Source: Cronobacter turicensis z3032
GTDB taxonomy: Bacteria; Pseudomonadota; Gammaproteobacteria; Enterobacterales; Enterobacteriaceae
Assembly (NCBI GenBank): GCA_000027065.2
Contig: FN543093.2
Coordinates: 3,786,074 to 3,850,073 of the forward strand
Reading direction: 5' to 3'
DNA: 64,000 nucleotides
Notes under the pieces: generated by a model
Seen by the model: only the letters and a program-made list of their open reading frames with translations
Told to the model about the DNA's origin: nothing
Database searches by the model: none
Position numbers and translations under genes: made by a program
Part shown: positions 34,806 to 43,493 of the stretch, in pieces
Numbering within the stretch: position 1 is the first letter of the stretch
Layout of the letters: the number at the start of each line of letters is the position of its first letter

Positions 34806-35534
34806 TTAAAGATGGCGAAGGAAAAACGTGACCGTCGCGTCCAGCGCTTCGGGCGTAATCCGGTGCTTCACACCCGGTTGCCACTGGCAGGTCAGGTTTT
34901 TATCGAGCGCCTGTTCACGCAGCGCGTCGGCTAAACGCAGGCTTTGCGCCGCCGGCACAACGTCATCATCTTCGCCATGCCACAGCAGCAACGGGCGGTC
35001 CGCCAGACGCGGCAGCTGGCTTTGCGCGTCCCAGGGCGCCAGCGCGGCCCTCACCGTTTCAGCCTCAGCGGCATCCGGCGGAAAAAGCGTATGGGAGAGC
35101 GAGGTAAACCAGCCGGAGCCCATCAGGCTTGCGACGCATTTTACTTGCGGATGATGCGTCATGATGCCAAGCGCGGTCATCCCGCCCATCGACGCCCCGC
35201 CGACCGCAAGCCTGCCGTCAGCCACCAGCCCTTCATTGATAATCGCGTCACGCAGCGCCGGGTATTCCGTCAGCGTTTCGTGAAGGATTTGCCAGAACTG
35301 CGTCATCCGCCTTTGCGCATCGCCGCTAAAGCGCGCGCCGTGACCGGGCGCATCCGGCATGATCACCCGGAACCCGGCCTGCGCCAGCGCGACGGCGAAA
35401 TAGCTGTAGACCGTTTTGGACGAGGCAAAGCCGTGATAAAACAGCACCGTCGGCAACGCCTTGTTACCTATCCCCGCAGGCGTCGCGTGCAGTACCTCAT
35501 TATCCGCAAAACGGCGGGTCGAAATTTCAATCAT
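34806..35534 (-). CDS. yjfP: YjfP, alpha/beta-hydrolase carboxylesterase
   Basis: The 242-residue protein has the hydrolase fold with the oxyanion region LFYHGFASSKTVYSYF. The nucleophile elbow is GGASMGGMTALG (serine at about residue 115), an aspartate lies in GEDDDVVP, and the catalytic histidine is in QPGVKHRITPEAL. E. coli YjfP acts as a short-chain esterase or deacetylase and is associated with sugar-phosphate stress control of SetA targets. The fifth-codon ATG is chosen because E. coli starts MIEI. It lies next to rpsF because the ula operon seen there in E. coli is absent. Confidence 0.94.
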   Translation of the reverse strand: MIEISTRRFADNEVLHATPAGIGNKALPTVLFYHGFASSKTVYSYFAVALAQAGFRVIMPDAPGHGARFSGDAQRRMTQFWQILHETLTEYPALRDAIINEGLVADGRLAVGGASMGGMTALGIMTHHPQVKCVASLMGSGWFTSLSHTLFPPDAAEAETVRAALAPWDAQSQLPRLADRPLLLWHGEDDDVVPAAQSLRLADALREQALDKNLTCQWQPGVKHRITPEALDATVTFFLRHL

Positions 35535-35736
35535 ACTTATCTCCTGCAAAACGTCTTTTTGGCCGACAGGCCATGATGCTAAAACCAGCGCAACGCATGG
35601 ATTTTTATCATGTTGAGAGCCAGATTACGCTTTTGCGATTTTTCATGCTCAAAAGCGCGCCTTAGTCGGCAGAACCGGCACAGGGCGGGCCCTTATTCCC
35701 TTACACTTACTACAATTAATGCCTGAGGTAACGAGA

Positions 35737-36045
35737 ATGCATATGCGACGGCTCATTTCTTTATTGATGGTGGCGACATTGACCGCCTGTAGCGCCCTGC
35801 AGGGCACGCCGCAGCCTGCGCCGCCGGTGGCGGATCACCCGCAAGAGATCCAGCGCTACCAGACGCAGGGGCTCGTCAAAATGGGCACCGTCACGACGCT
35901 GCAGTATGGTTCGCCGGATGACGCGCTGCGCGATATCGCCGCACAGGCAGGCGCCGCAGGCGCGGATTACTACCAGGTCATCGCCAATGATGACACTCTG
36001 CTGCCTGGCCGCTGGCACGCCCAGGCGATTTTGTACCGAAAGTAA
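35737..36045 (+). CDS. bsmA: BsmA, DUF1471 lipoprotein
   Basis: The 102-residue lipoprotein has a short signal and the lipobox LTAC (cysteine near residue 18). A DUF1471 domain ends YYQVIANDDTLLPGRWHAQA. It matches the E. coli biofilm stress and motility protein A in length and placement. It is predicted to be anchored in a membrane facing the periplasm. The start is the ATG after GAGGTAACGAGA; an in-frame ATG two codons later is also possible. yjfN follows in the same direction. Confidence 0.9.
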   Translation: MHMRRLISLLMVATLTACSALQGTPQPAPPVADHPQEIQRYQTQGLVKMGTVTTLQYGSPDDALRDIAAQAGAAGADYYQVIANDDTLLPGRWHAQAILYRK

Positions 36046-36179
36046 GCGTAAGCCGTCGTTTTATTTAGCGAAATTTACACTGCTTTGCGTGCATTGATCG
36101 TACCTGCTGCACAATAACTTTCGGACTGCGCCGGGAACCGGAGCGCTGCATTTATCGAAGAGGTGTAAGGGAGCTGACA

Positions 36180-36455
36180 ATGAAACGATCGCTGGCATTA
36201 ACGTCGCTGTTGTTATCTGCGGGTCTGATTACCACTTCTGCGCAGTCTGCTGAAGAGGTCAATGCCGACAGGGTCACGGGCTTAAATGAAATTGGCGTGA
36301 TTTCGGTGAATGATATTTCCGGCACGCCGCAAGAAATTGAAAAAGTCATCGCCTATAAAGCGGACGAACAGGGCGCTGCCTATTATCGAATTATTCAGAT
36401 GCATGAAAATCAGCGGCCCGATAACTGGCATGTACAGGCAATTATCTATAGTTGA
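36180..36455 (+). CDS. yjfN: YjfN, DUF1471 periplasmic stress protein (DegP activator family)
   Basis: The 91-residue product has a 24-residue signal peptide ending SAQSA. The DUF1471 domain contains RVTGLNEIGVISVNDISGTP and RPDNWHVQAIIYS. It matches E. coli YjfN, reported to bind and activate the protease DegP under stress. The ribosome binding site AAGGGAG is strong. A 47% identity-like impression with BsmA is expected from the shared fold. Confidence 0.92.
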   Translation: MKRSLALTSLLLSAGLITTSAQSAEEVNADRVTGLNEIGVISVNDISGTPQEIEKVIAYKADEQGAAYYRIIQMHENQRPDNWHVQAIIYS

Positions 36456-36542
36456 ACGTTCTTTAGCTAAATTTCAGTTTTTATTTAGCTTTGCCATGAT
36501 CTAAATCAAAATAGATTGAAACAAACAGTTACATTTACCTGT

Positions 36543-36569
36543 TAAATATTACTGCTCAGCTGCCGTTGA
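36543..36569 (+). promoter_or_regulatory. Possible sigma-28 promoter of the Cache-domain receptor gene
   Basis: TAAA and GCCGTTGA are separated by 15 bases, the FliA spacing, but the -10 matches only 6 of 8 positions of GCCGATAA. It lies 34 bp before the ATG. A weaker match than those of the other two receptor genes. Confidence 0.5.
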
Positions 36570-36602
36570 AGGTGCCAAATACTCGTGCACAAGAGCTTAT
36601 TT

Positions 36603-38534
36603 ATGACACTTTCAATTCAACGCTGGGGACTGGGCGCGAAGCTCTCATTCCTTACGGGCGTCGCGGTAGCGGCCCTTTTTTTATTGTTCACCTTCGCATT
36701 AAGTCACAAAGCCAGCGAGCAACTGGAAGCGCTGGCGCTTGAAGATCTGCATAACCAGACCACAAGCGTGGTGGATATGGCGCAGATGTTCGACAGCAGC
36801 CTCAATGAAGAGGTGGCAAGCTTCACGAAACTCTTCAACAGCTTTATTCCACAACCCATCAGCCGTGATGAAAGCCAGATGCAGAGCATCAACGGCATCA
36901 GCGTGCCCATGCTCAAGGGCGCTGACACCTCCCTGCATGAAAACAACGCGCTGCCCGACGACTTTCTGACCCGCACCGGGGCCATCGCCACGCTGTTTGT
37001 CCGAAGCGGCGATAACTTCGTGCGCGTGGCGACATCGCTGCGTAAAGAGGACGGCAGCCGCGCTATCGGCACGCAGCTCGATACCGCAAGCCCGGCGTTC
37101 GCGCCCGTGATGAAAGGCGAAACCTACCGCGGCCTGGCGCTGCTGTTCGGCAAACGCTACATCACGCAGTATGAGCCGGTGAAAGATACCAGCGGCCAGG
37201 TTATCGCTATTCTGTTTGTCGGGGTGGATATCACCCACTCCTGGCAGGTGATGCGCAATAAAATCCTGAACCGCCGCCTGGGCGAAAGCGGTCGCTTTTA
37301 CGTGATTAATCGCGCGCCGGGCAAAACCTACGGCCAGTTCCTTTTCCACCCGAGCGACGAAGGCAAACGCCCGACATGGCCGGACGCCATCTTAAAACCG
37401 GTACTGACCGAGCAGCAGGGCACGCTGGAGATGGAAAAAGAGGACGGTCGCACCGCCCTTCTGAGCTTTACGCAACTGCCGGGCTGGAACTGGGCGATTG
37501 TCGGGGAAGTGGATAAAGCGACGCTGCTCAGCGGCGTGACCAGCATGCGCAATCAGTTCCTTGCGGCGGGCGTTATCGTCTCGCTGCTGTTTGCCGCTGC
37601 CTTTGTCTGGACCGTACGCCGCTGGCTCACTACGCCGCTGCGCAACGTCATTACGCTTGCGCGTCAGTACGCCGCAGGCGATCTGCGAGAGACTATCGAT
37701 ACGCGTCGCCAGGATGAAGTGGGCCAGCTTATCGACGCCATTAACGGCATCGGCAACGGCTTACAGCAGATTGTGAATCAGGTGCGCGACGCCGCAGGCG
37801 ATATCAGCCACGGCACCCGCGCGCTGGCGTCCGACAGCGGCGAGATCAGCGAGCAGATCAACAAGCAGGCGAGCAGCGTGGAGGAAACCTCCGCGAGCAT
37901 GGAACAACTGGCGGCCACCGTGTCGCAAAACGCCGCCAACATGGAGCAGACGCAAAGCCTGGTGAAAGAGGCGTCCGACGCCGTTCAGCACGGCGGCGAA
38001 ACCGTCAGCAACGCGGTCACGACCATGAACGACATTCGCAGCGCTTCACAGCGCATCGCGGATATCACCCATGTGATTGAGTCTATCGCCTTCCAGACCA
38101 ACATCCTGGCGCTGAACGCCGCCGTGGAAGCGGCGCGCGCTGGCGAGCACGGTAAAGGCTTTGCGGTCGTAGCGCAGGAAGTGCGAGCGCTGGCGGCACG
38201 CAGCGCCAACGCCGTGAAAGAGATAGAACAGCTCATCAGCGACACGCTCGCTAAAGTCAGCGAGGGTCACGCGCTCTCTGAGCAGACGCGCAAGGCGATG
38301 GAAGCCATCATCAGCCGTATCGGTCAGATCAATCAACTGGTGACGGAGATAAACCACGCCTCGCACGAGCAGTCTGCCGGTATTGGTCAGGTGAATATCG
38401 CCATGCATCAGATTGGCGAAGCCACCCATATCAACGCCGAGCGCGTGACGCGCAGCGAGCAGACCGCGCAGGTGTTGCGTGAGAAAGGCAACCACCTGAA
38501 CGAACTGGTGAGTCTGTTCCGCCTGAAGGCGTAA
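36603..38534 (+). CDS. Methyl-accepting chemotaxis protein with double Cache sensor
   Basis: The 643-residue receptor has two membrane helices (about 12-34 and 319-341). The large periplasmic region (about 35-318) looks like a Cache_3-Cache_2 double sensor, ending RTALLSFTQLPGWNWAIVGE. A HAMP domain and the hairpin signalling domain with SIAFQTNILALNAAVEAARAGE follow. It ends in RLKA and lacks the NWETF pentapeptide, so CheR tethering is absent. Cache receptors usually sense organic acids, amino acids or purines; the ligand is unknown. The ATG is six codons into the longest frame, which starts with GTG. It is inserted between yjfN and aidB, absent in E. coli. Confidence 0.93.
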   Translation: MTLSIQRWGLGAKLSFLTGVAVAALFLLFTFALSHKASEQLEALALEDLHNQTTSVVDMAQMFDSSLNEEVASFTKLFNSFIPQPISRDESQMQSINGISVPMLKGADTSLHENNALPDDFLTRTGAIATLFVRSGDNFVRVATSLRKEDGSRAIGTQLDTASPAFAPVMKGETYRGLALLFGKRYITQYEPVKDTSGQVIAILFVGVDITHSWQVMRNKILNRRLGESGRFYVINRAPGKTYGQFLFHPSDEGKRPTWPDAILKPVLTEQQGTLEMEKEDGRTALLSFTQLPGWNWAIVGEVDKATLLSGVTSMRNQFLAAGVIVSLLFAAAFVWTVRRWLTTPLRNVITLARQYAAGDLRETIDTRRQDEVGQLIDAINGIGNGLQQIVNQVRDAAGDISHGTRALASDSGEISEQINKQASSVEETSASMEQLAATVSQNAANMEQTQSLVKEASDAVQHGGETVSNAVTTMNDIRSASQRIADITHVIESIAFQTNILALNAAVEAARAGEHGKGFAVVAQEVRALAARSANAVKEIEQLISDTLAKVSEGHALSEQTRKAMEAIISRIGQINQLVTEINHASHEQSAGIGQVNIAMHQIGEATHINAERVTRSEQTAQVLREKGNHLNELVSLFRLKA

Positions 38535-40169
38535 TCAGCCCGCCCCACCCGTGGCGCGCAGCAGCGCCTGCGCCAGCACCGGCTCCGCCAGCGGGGTGTC
38601 GCCACGGGTATCCAGCATCATCCGGCACCAGGCCTGCGCCAGCGGCGGCGTCAGCGAACGCAGCACCTGGGCGCCGGTCGCCAGTAAAAAGAGCTGCGTG
38701 GTAATGGCGCGCCCGGCCGCTTCATCGGGCCTGCGCAATTGCCCCGCCAGCTGTCGCCAGGCGCGGTCGAAATGCCGGTCCTGTCCTTTTACCGCCTCAA
38801 ACTCATTGCTCAGCATCTCCAGCACGCCTGGCTGGCGCGTCAGCACGCGCAATACATCAAGGCACATGATGTTGCCGGAGCCTTCCCAGATACTGTTAAC
38901 CGGCATTTCACGGTAAAGGCGCGGCAGTTCGCTCTCTTCGCAATACCCGATGCCGCCGAGCGCCTCCATCGCCTCCGCCACAAACGGAATGCCGCGCTTG
39001 CAGACGCCATATTTCGCGGCGGGCGTGAAGAGGCGTGCGAACGCCACCTCGTGCGGCGATTCGCGCTGCTCCCACGCGCGGGCCAGACGAAACAGCAGCG
39101 CGGTGTGCCCTTCCAGCTCCAGCGCCATGCGCCCGAGCACCTGGCGCATCAGCGGCTGATCGATAAGATTCTTGCCGAACGCCTGACGCTGATGCGTGTG
39201 GTAGATCGCTACTGCCAGCGCGCGGCGCATCAGCCCGTGGCTGCCAAGCGCGCAGTCAAAACGCGTCATGCCGCCCATACGGAGGATCTGGCGCACGCCT
39301 TCGCCCTCTTCACCCAGCAGCCAGCCGAGCGCGTCGAGAAATTCCGCCTCGCTGCTGGCGTTCGAGCGGTTGCCGAGTTTATCTTTCAGACGCTCCAGCC
39401 GCACCGCGTTGCGCTGTCCGTCCGGCAGAAAGCGCGGTACGAAGAAACACGAAAGGCCGCCTTTGGTTTGTGCGAGCACCAGATGCGCGTCGCTTTGCGG
39501 CACCGAGAAAAACCATTTATGGCCCACCAGCCGGTACGCCTCACCGGCGCCGCGTCCCGCCACGGGTTCCGCACGGGTAGTGTTACTGAGCACATCCGAC
39601 CCGCCCTGTTTTTCCGTCATGCCCATGCCGATAAGCAGCCCGCGCTTTTGGGCGCCGGGCAGCAAATGGGAATCATAGCGATCGCTTGCCAGCGGCGTCC
39701 GCCAGTCGGCGAACAGCGGCGGCAGATGGGCCTGTAACAGCGGCGTGGCGGCGAATGTCATGGTAATCGGGCATAACGTGCCTGCTTCCACCTGCGCGTG
39801 CAGAACGAAACGCGCGGCGCGAGCGACCAGCGCGCCATCGCGCGCCGTCTCAAGCCACGGCAGATTGTGAACCCGGTTAGCGCACAGCCCCTGCATCAGC
39901 AGGTGCCACGCCGGATGAAAGCGCACGTCGTCGAGACGTTCGCCTCGCGCGTCATAGCGCAACAGCTCTGGCGGATGGGCATTCGCCAGTCGTCCCAGCT
40001 CCAGCGATTCCGCCGTGCCGAGCTGCTGGCCGATGCTTGCGAGCAGCTCCGCGTCCCAGGCCGCGCCTTCGCGCAGCACCGCCTCGCGCAGCGCCGTATC
40101 GGAAAGAAAAAGATTGCTGTTATTGAGTGCGACGGGCTGATTGAACACCGTGTGGGTTTGCCAGTGCAT
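38535..40169 (-). CDS. aidB: AidB, acyl-CoA dehydrogenase-like alkylation-response protein
   Basis: The 544-residue flavoprotein has the acyl-CoA dehydrogenase core (MTEKQGGSDVLSNTT, WFFSVPQSDAHLVLAQTKGG, and NSIWEGSGNIMCLDVLRV) and a C-terminal extension that in E. coli AidB binds DNA. It is part of the Ada regulon there and binds FAD and damaged or AT-rich upstream DNA. The convergent neighbour is the Cache receptor gene. No Ada box was identified in the 89 bp upstream. Confidence 0.96.
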   Translation of the reverse strand: MHWQTHTVFNQPVALNNSNLFLSDTALREAVLREGAAWDAELLASIGQQLGTAESLELGRLANAHPPELLRYDARGERLDDVRFHPAWHLLMQGLCANRVHNLPWLETARDGALVARAARFVLHAQVEAGTLCPITMTFAATPLLQAHLPPLFADWRTPLASDRYDSHLLPGAQKRGLLIGMGMTEKQGGSDVLSNTTRAEPVAGRGAGEAYRLVGHKWFFSVPQSDAHLVLAQTKGGLSCFFVPRFLPDGQRNAVRLERLKDKLGNRSNASSEAEFLDALGWLLGEEGEGVRQILRMGGMTRFDCALGSHGLMRRALAVAIYHTHQRQAFGKNLIDQPLMRQVLGRMALELEGHTALLFRLARAWEQRESPHEVAFARLFTPAAKYGVCKRGIPFVAEAMEALGGIGYCEESELPRLYREMPVNSIWEGSGNIMCLDVLRVLTRQPGVLEMLSNEFEAVKGQDRHFDRAWRQLAGQLRRPDEAAGRAITTQLFLLATGAQVLRSLTPPLAQAWCRMMLDTRGDTPLAEPVLAQALLRATGGAG

Positions 40170-40258
40170 AATCCCTCTCCTTACCTGTGACCACTCTGTT
40201 AAGTATGGAGGGAGAGGGAAAAGAAACCGCCCGCTTGCTTCACAAAAGCGAAAACCCG

Positions 40259-41446
40259 TCAGCCGGCGATATAGTGAGGAATGAAACGCGAGGTGTCTTT
40301 GGTGATAAGCGAGCCATCTTCGCGGATGCCGATGCCCGCAGGCTCATCGCCGACGATCCAGCTGCCGAGCAGCGTATAGCTGTCACCAAACCGCGGCAGC
40401 GCCTGAAACGCCTGCCAGATAACGGGCTCGTTGCCGTAATCGCCTTCTTCATGAGCCAGCACCTGGTCGGCGTTATCAAACAGCGTCACGTTGCCGCCTT
40501 CACGTGAAAATAGCGGTTTGCGAACGTACCCTGCGTAACCGGAAAGCGCCTGCGCGACGTCATGCCGCTCGCGCGCGAAATCGTCGTTAAACCACGCCGG
40601 TAACAGGTTTGGATGGCCGGGGAACTGCGCCCAAAGCAGCGGCAACAGCCCTTTATTGCTGAGAATGCTTTTCCACAGCGGCTCATACCAGCGCTCGGCG
40701 CGCTTACAGAGCAGCGGGCCGTTGTCGTCACGCATCATCCACTCCAGCGGATAGAGCTTAAACGCCTGCCGGATGACGTTATCGTCTAAGTCCGTCAGCA
40801 CACCGCCAAGGCCAAGACCGATCTCTTCGATATAGATAAAACGCGTCTCAAGGCCCGCCTGCCGCGCGCAGTCTTCCAGGTACAGCACCGTGCCGCGATC
40901 CTCCTCGGACTCCTGACAGCAGCTGAAATAGAGCGGCTCAGGCGTCGCTATCTCAGCAAGACGCGCGATGAGCTTCTCCTGGAGGCTGTTGAACTGATCG
41001 GCATCGCGCGGAATAACCCCCTGGCGGCGCGCATCCTCCAGCCACTGCCACTGGAAATAGGCGGATTCATAGAGCGAGGTGGGCGTATCGGCGTTGTATT
41101 CCAGTAACTTTACCGGCCCCTGCCCGGTCCAGACAAAATCCATGCGCCCGTAGAGCGATGGATCCTGGTCTTTCCAGCTTTGGGCGATGGCGTCCCAGTA
41201 AAGCTCAGGAATGGCGAGCCGCTCCAGGATATGCGCATCGCGCACGGCGCGGTCGACCACGTCAAGGCACATCTCGTGCAGTTCCGCGGTGGGCGCTTCT
41301 ATCTGCTCTTCAATCTGGCGCAGCGTAAAGCGGTAGGCGCGGCTTTCATCCCAGTAGATTTCATCATCGATGATATGAAAGTGAAAGCCGTGTTCGTGCG
41401 CGATACGCGCGAGATCCGGGCGCACCGGCGTCTGATGGCGCAGCAT
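40259..41446 (-). CDS. yjfC: YjfC, glutathionylspermidine-synthase-like ATP-grasp protein
   Basis: The 395-residue protein matches E. coli YjfC and carries the GSP_synth ATP-grasp core: YGRMDFVWTGQGPVKLLEYNADTPTSLYE, KGLLPLLWAQFPGHPNLLPA and VRKPLFSREGGNVTLFDN. It lacks the amidase half of Gss. It ligates a carboxylate to an amine using ATP, but the substrates are unknown. The start abuts the yjfM stop codon. With yjfL and yjfM it forms a compact leftward set. Confidence 0.93.
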   Translation of the reverse strand: MLRHQTPVRPDLARIAHEHGFHFHIIDDEIYWDESRAYRFTLRQIEEQIEAPTAELHEMCLDVVDRAVRDAHILERLAIPELYWDAIAQSWKDQDPSLYGRMDFVWTGQGPVKLLEYNADTPTSLYESAYFQWQWLEDARRQGVIPRDADQFNSLQEKLIARLAEIATPEPLYFSCCQESEEDRGTVLYLEDCARQAGLETRFIYIEEIGLGLGGVLTDLDDNVIRQAFKLYPLEWMMRDDNGPLLCKRAERWYEPLWKSILSNKGLLPLLWAQFPGHPNLLPAWFNDDFARERHDVAQALSGYAGYVRKPLFSREGGNVTLFDNADQVLAHEEGDYGNEPVIWQAFQALPRFGDSYTLLGSWIVGDEPAGIGIREDGSLITKDTSRFIPHYIAG

Positions 41447-42103
41447 TTATCCTCCCCAGCTACTGCGGGAGCTGGATGAGCGGCCAAAGCCGCCGCGGGA
41501 AATCGTTGTGGCGCTGCGGGTCACGGTGCTGTGACTGCTGGCGCTGGCACCGGAGCGCTGCCCGCCGCGCCAGACATAATCGCCAGACGCGTTTTGCCAG
41601 ACGGGGCGCGTGTAGTAGTAGTGATAGCCGGAGCTTGAGGTGTAATACGACGACGAGGAGTCATCCAGCTCGCGTTTTTTGTCCCTGTTGCTCGCCAGCA
41701 GGAAGCCCGCCATCATCGGCACCCAGGTTTTCGCCGCGCTGTCGTAATAGCAGTTATTGCCATACGCGGTGCTACAGGCGTCCCAGGTGAGTTTCGGCGG
41801 GATATCTTTTTCAAATTCGGCTTTGGCGGTATTCCAGGCGTTGGTGCAAAGATCTGCCGGATTCCCGTCCTCACGGCACTCCTCGGGCGTCGAGTAATAA
41901 ACCCCGTCGCCGTCATTGTCGTTATCGCCAGAATCCTGACAGGCTTTGAGGCCGAAAAACGCCGCGCCGCCCATGATGGCGAGCGTGAGTATTTTCGGCC
42001 CTTTTCGTTCCGGCTCCGGGCGTGGAAGAAATTTCAGATCCGAGGTATTAGCAACCGGATGCCCACTTTTTTTCTTGCCACGTCTTTTCCTTGCTGCCGT
42101 CAT
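41447..42103 (-). CDS. yjfM: YjfM, DUF1190 membrane protein
   Basis: The 218-residue product begins with a very basic tail (MTAARKRRGKKKSG). It has one membrane segment (about 37-53, PKILTLAIMGGAAFFGLKAC) whose cysteine follows the anchor. An acidic stretch (DSGDNDNDGDG) and a cysteine-rich periplasmic part (EECREDGNPADLC, DACSTAYGNNC) follow. The C-terminus is a serine/glycine/tyrosine-rich low-complexity tail. This fits DUF1190 (YjfM/YgiB). Function is unknown; its low-complexity tail may be envelope-associated. Confidence 0.9.
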   Translation of the reverse strand: MTAARKRRGKKKSGHPVANTSDLKFLPRPEPERKGPKILTLAIMGGAAFFGLKACQDSGDNDNDGDGVYYSTPEECREDGNPADLCTNAWNTAKAEFEKDIPPKLTWDACSTAYGNNCYYDSAAKTWVPMMAGFLLASNRDKKRELDDSSSSYYTSSSGYHYYYTRPVWQNASGDYVWRGGQRSGASASSHSTVTRSATTISRGGFGRSSSSRSSWGG

Positions 42104-42124
42104 ATCCTTCCTTGTGATTGCCTT

Positions 42125-42523
42125 TTACCAGGTCATACAGGCCGCGTTCAGAATACCGCCCGCCAGCGACGCCACGCCCATAAATATGGCGGCCGCAACG
42201 TTACGGTTAATAATTTTCTCGCTCAGTTTCGGCATGTATAAACGCACGCCGCCGTAGATTATAAGCTGGACGACGAGCGCGATCGCCCCCCAAATCAGAT
42301 AGTCTGTAATGCTGACGGAGTTGATCGCCGCACTGGCGAGCGGCACCACATAGCCTAAAATCGCGCCGCCGAACGTAATCGCCGCCGCGCTGTTATTCTC
42401 TTTGATTAATGTCCACTCGTCATGAGCGGTGATGCGGGTGTAGATGAACATAAAACAGTTAATCATCGCCAGCCCGATAAAAAAGTAAGCGCAAAACGCC
42501 ATCAGTCCGTGGAATGTCTGCAC
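42125..42523 (-). CDS. yjfL: YjfL, DUF350 membrane protein
   Basis: The 132-residue protein has four membrane helices and the DUF350 repeat (NNSAAAITFGGAILGYVVPLASAA, then IINRNVAAAIFMGVASLAGGILNAACMTW). DUF350 proteins are small inner-membrane proteins, often in stress operons with PspA- and YjfK-like partners. In E. coli yjfL sits between yjfK and yjfM; here the upstream yjfIJK are missing and yjfL heads the set. About 150 bp separate it from rlmB. Confidence 0.93.
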   Translation of the reverse strand: MQTFHGLMAFCAYFFIGLAMINCFMFIYTRITAHDEWTLIKENNSAAAITFGGAILGYVVPLASAAINSVSITDYLIWGAIALVVQLIIYGGVRLYMPKLSEKIINRNVAAAIFMGVASLAGGILNAACMTW

Positions 42524-42651
42524 GGTTGCATCTCCTGAGTCCAGTTAGAGGTATTGATTAAACAGGCAAATAGCCTGTGGCGCTTATAGTAGCAGCGGAG
42601 TTTATCGTTTCTGGCGCTTTAATAAAACTTTACACAGGAATTGGACGCAAT

Positions 42652-42672
42652 AAAAAACCCTCCGCAGAGGGT
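42652..42672 (-). terminator. Terminator of the nsrR-rnr-rlmB operon
   Basis: The minus-strand stem ACCCTC / GAGGGT with a four-base loop is followed by TTTTTT. It lies 8 bp past the rlmB stop codon. Confidence 0.85.
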
Positions 42673-42679
42673 CTTAAGA

Positions 42680-43411
42680 TTAGCTGCGCTGACGCACGGC
42701 TTCGAAGAGACAGATGCCGGTCGCCACCGAGACGTTCAGCGAAGAGACGCTGCCCGCCATCGGGATGCTGATAAGCTCATCGCAATGTTCACGGGTAAGA
42801 CGGCGCATCCCTTCTCCTTCCGCGCCCATTACCAGCGCCAGGGGGCCGGTCATTTTGCTCTGGAAGAGGGTGTGATCCGCTTCGCCCGCAGTGCCGACGA
42901 TCCAGACATTCTCTTCCTGCAACAGACGCATGGTGCGCGCGAGGTTCGTAACGCGGATCAGCGGCACGCTTTCCGCCGCGCCGCAGGCGACTTTTTTGGC
43001 GGTCGCGTTGAGTTGCGCGGAGCGATCTTTTGGCACGATCACCGCATGCACGCCCGCCGCATCGGCGCTGCGCAGGCAGGCGCCGAGGTTATGCGGATCG
43101 GTTACGCCGTCCAGGATCAGCAGGAACGGCTGGGCGTGCGCCGCGAGCAGATCCGGCAGATCGTTTTCGCCATACTGACGCCCCGGCTTTACGCGCGCCA
43201 CGATACCCTGATGCACCGCGCCATCCGCTTTTTCATCCAGCCACTGGCGGTTTGCCACCTGTACCGGCACGCCCTGCGCTTCCAGCGCGTGGATCAGCGG
43301 CAGCAGACGTTTGTCTTCACGCCCTTTAAGAATAAACACTTCCTGAAAACGCTCGGGCGCGCTTTCCAGCAGGGCCTGCACCGCGTGGATGCCGTAAATC
43401 ATTTCACTCAT
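42680..43411 (-). CDS. rlmB: 23S rRNA 2'-O-methyltransferase RlmB (G2251)
   Basis: The 243-residue SPOUT enzyme begins MSEMIYGIHAVQALLES. It has the SpoU substrate-binding domain and the knotted AdoMet domain with LVMGAEGEGMRRLTREHCDE and PMAGSVSSLNVSVATGICLFE. It methylates the ribose of G2251 in the 23S P loop. It is third in the nsrR-rnr-rlmB operon and closes it with a terminator. All motif residues are intact. Confidence 0.98.
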   Translation of the reverse strand: MSEMIYGIHAVQALLESAPERFQEVFILKGREDKRLLPLIHALEAQGVPVQVANRQWLDEKADGAVHQGIVARVKPGRQYGENDLPDLLAAHAQPFLLILDGVTDPHNLGACLRSADAAGVHAVIVPKDRSAQLNATAKKVACGAAESVPLIRVTNLARTMRLLQEENVWIVGTAGEADHTLFQSKMTGPLALVMGAEGEGMRRLTREHCDELISIPMAGSVSSLNVSVATGICLFEAVRQRS

Positions 43412-43493
43412 GAATGGTACTCGTTATGGGCGGCGAGCCGCCCGGTGTTAGGCAATACGTGATCAATCGGGCCTGGCGTGCAGGCCCCCACGA

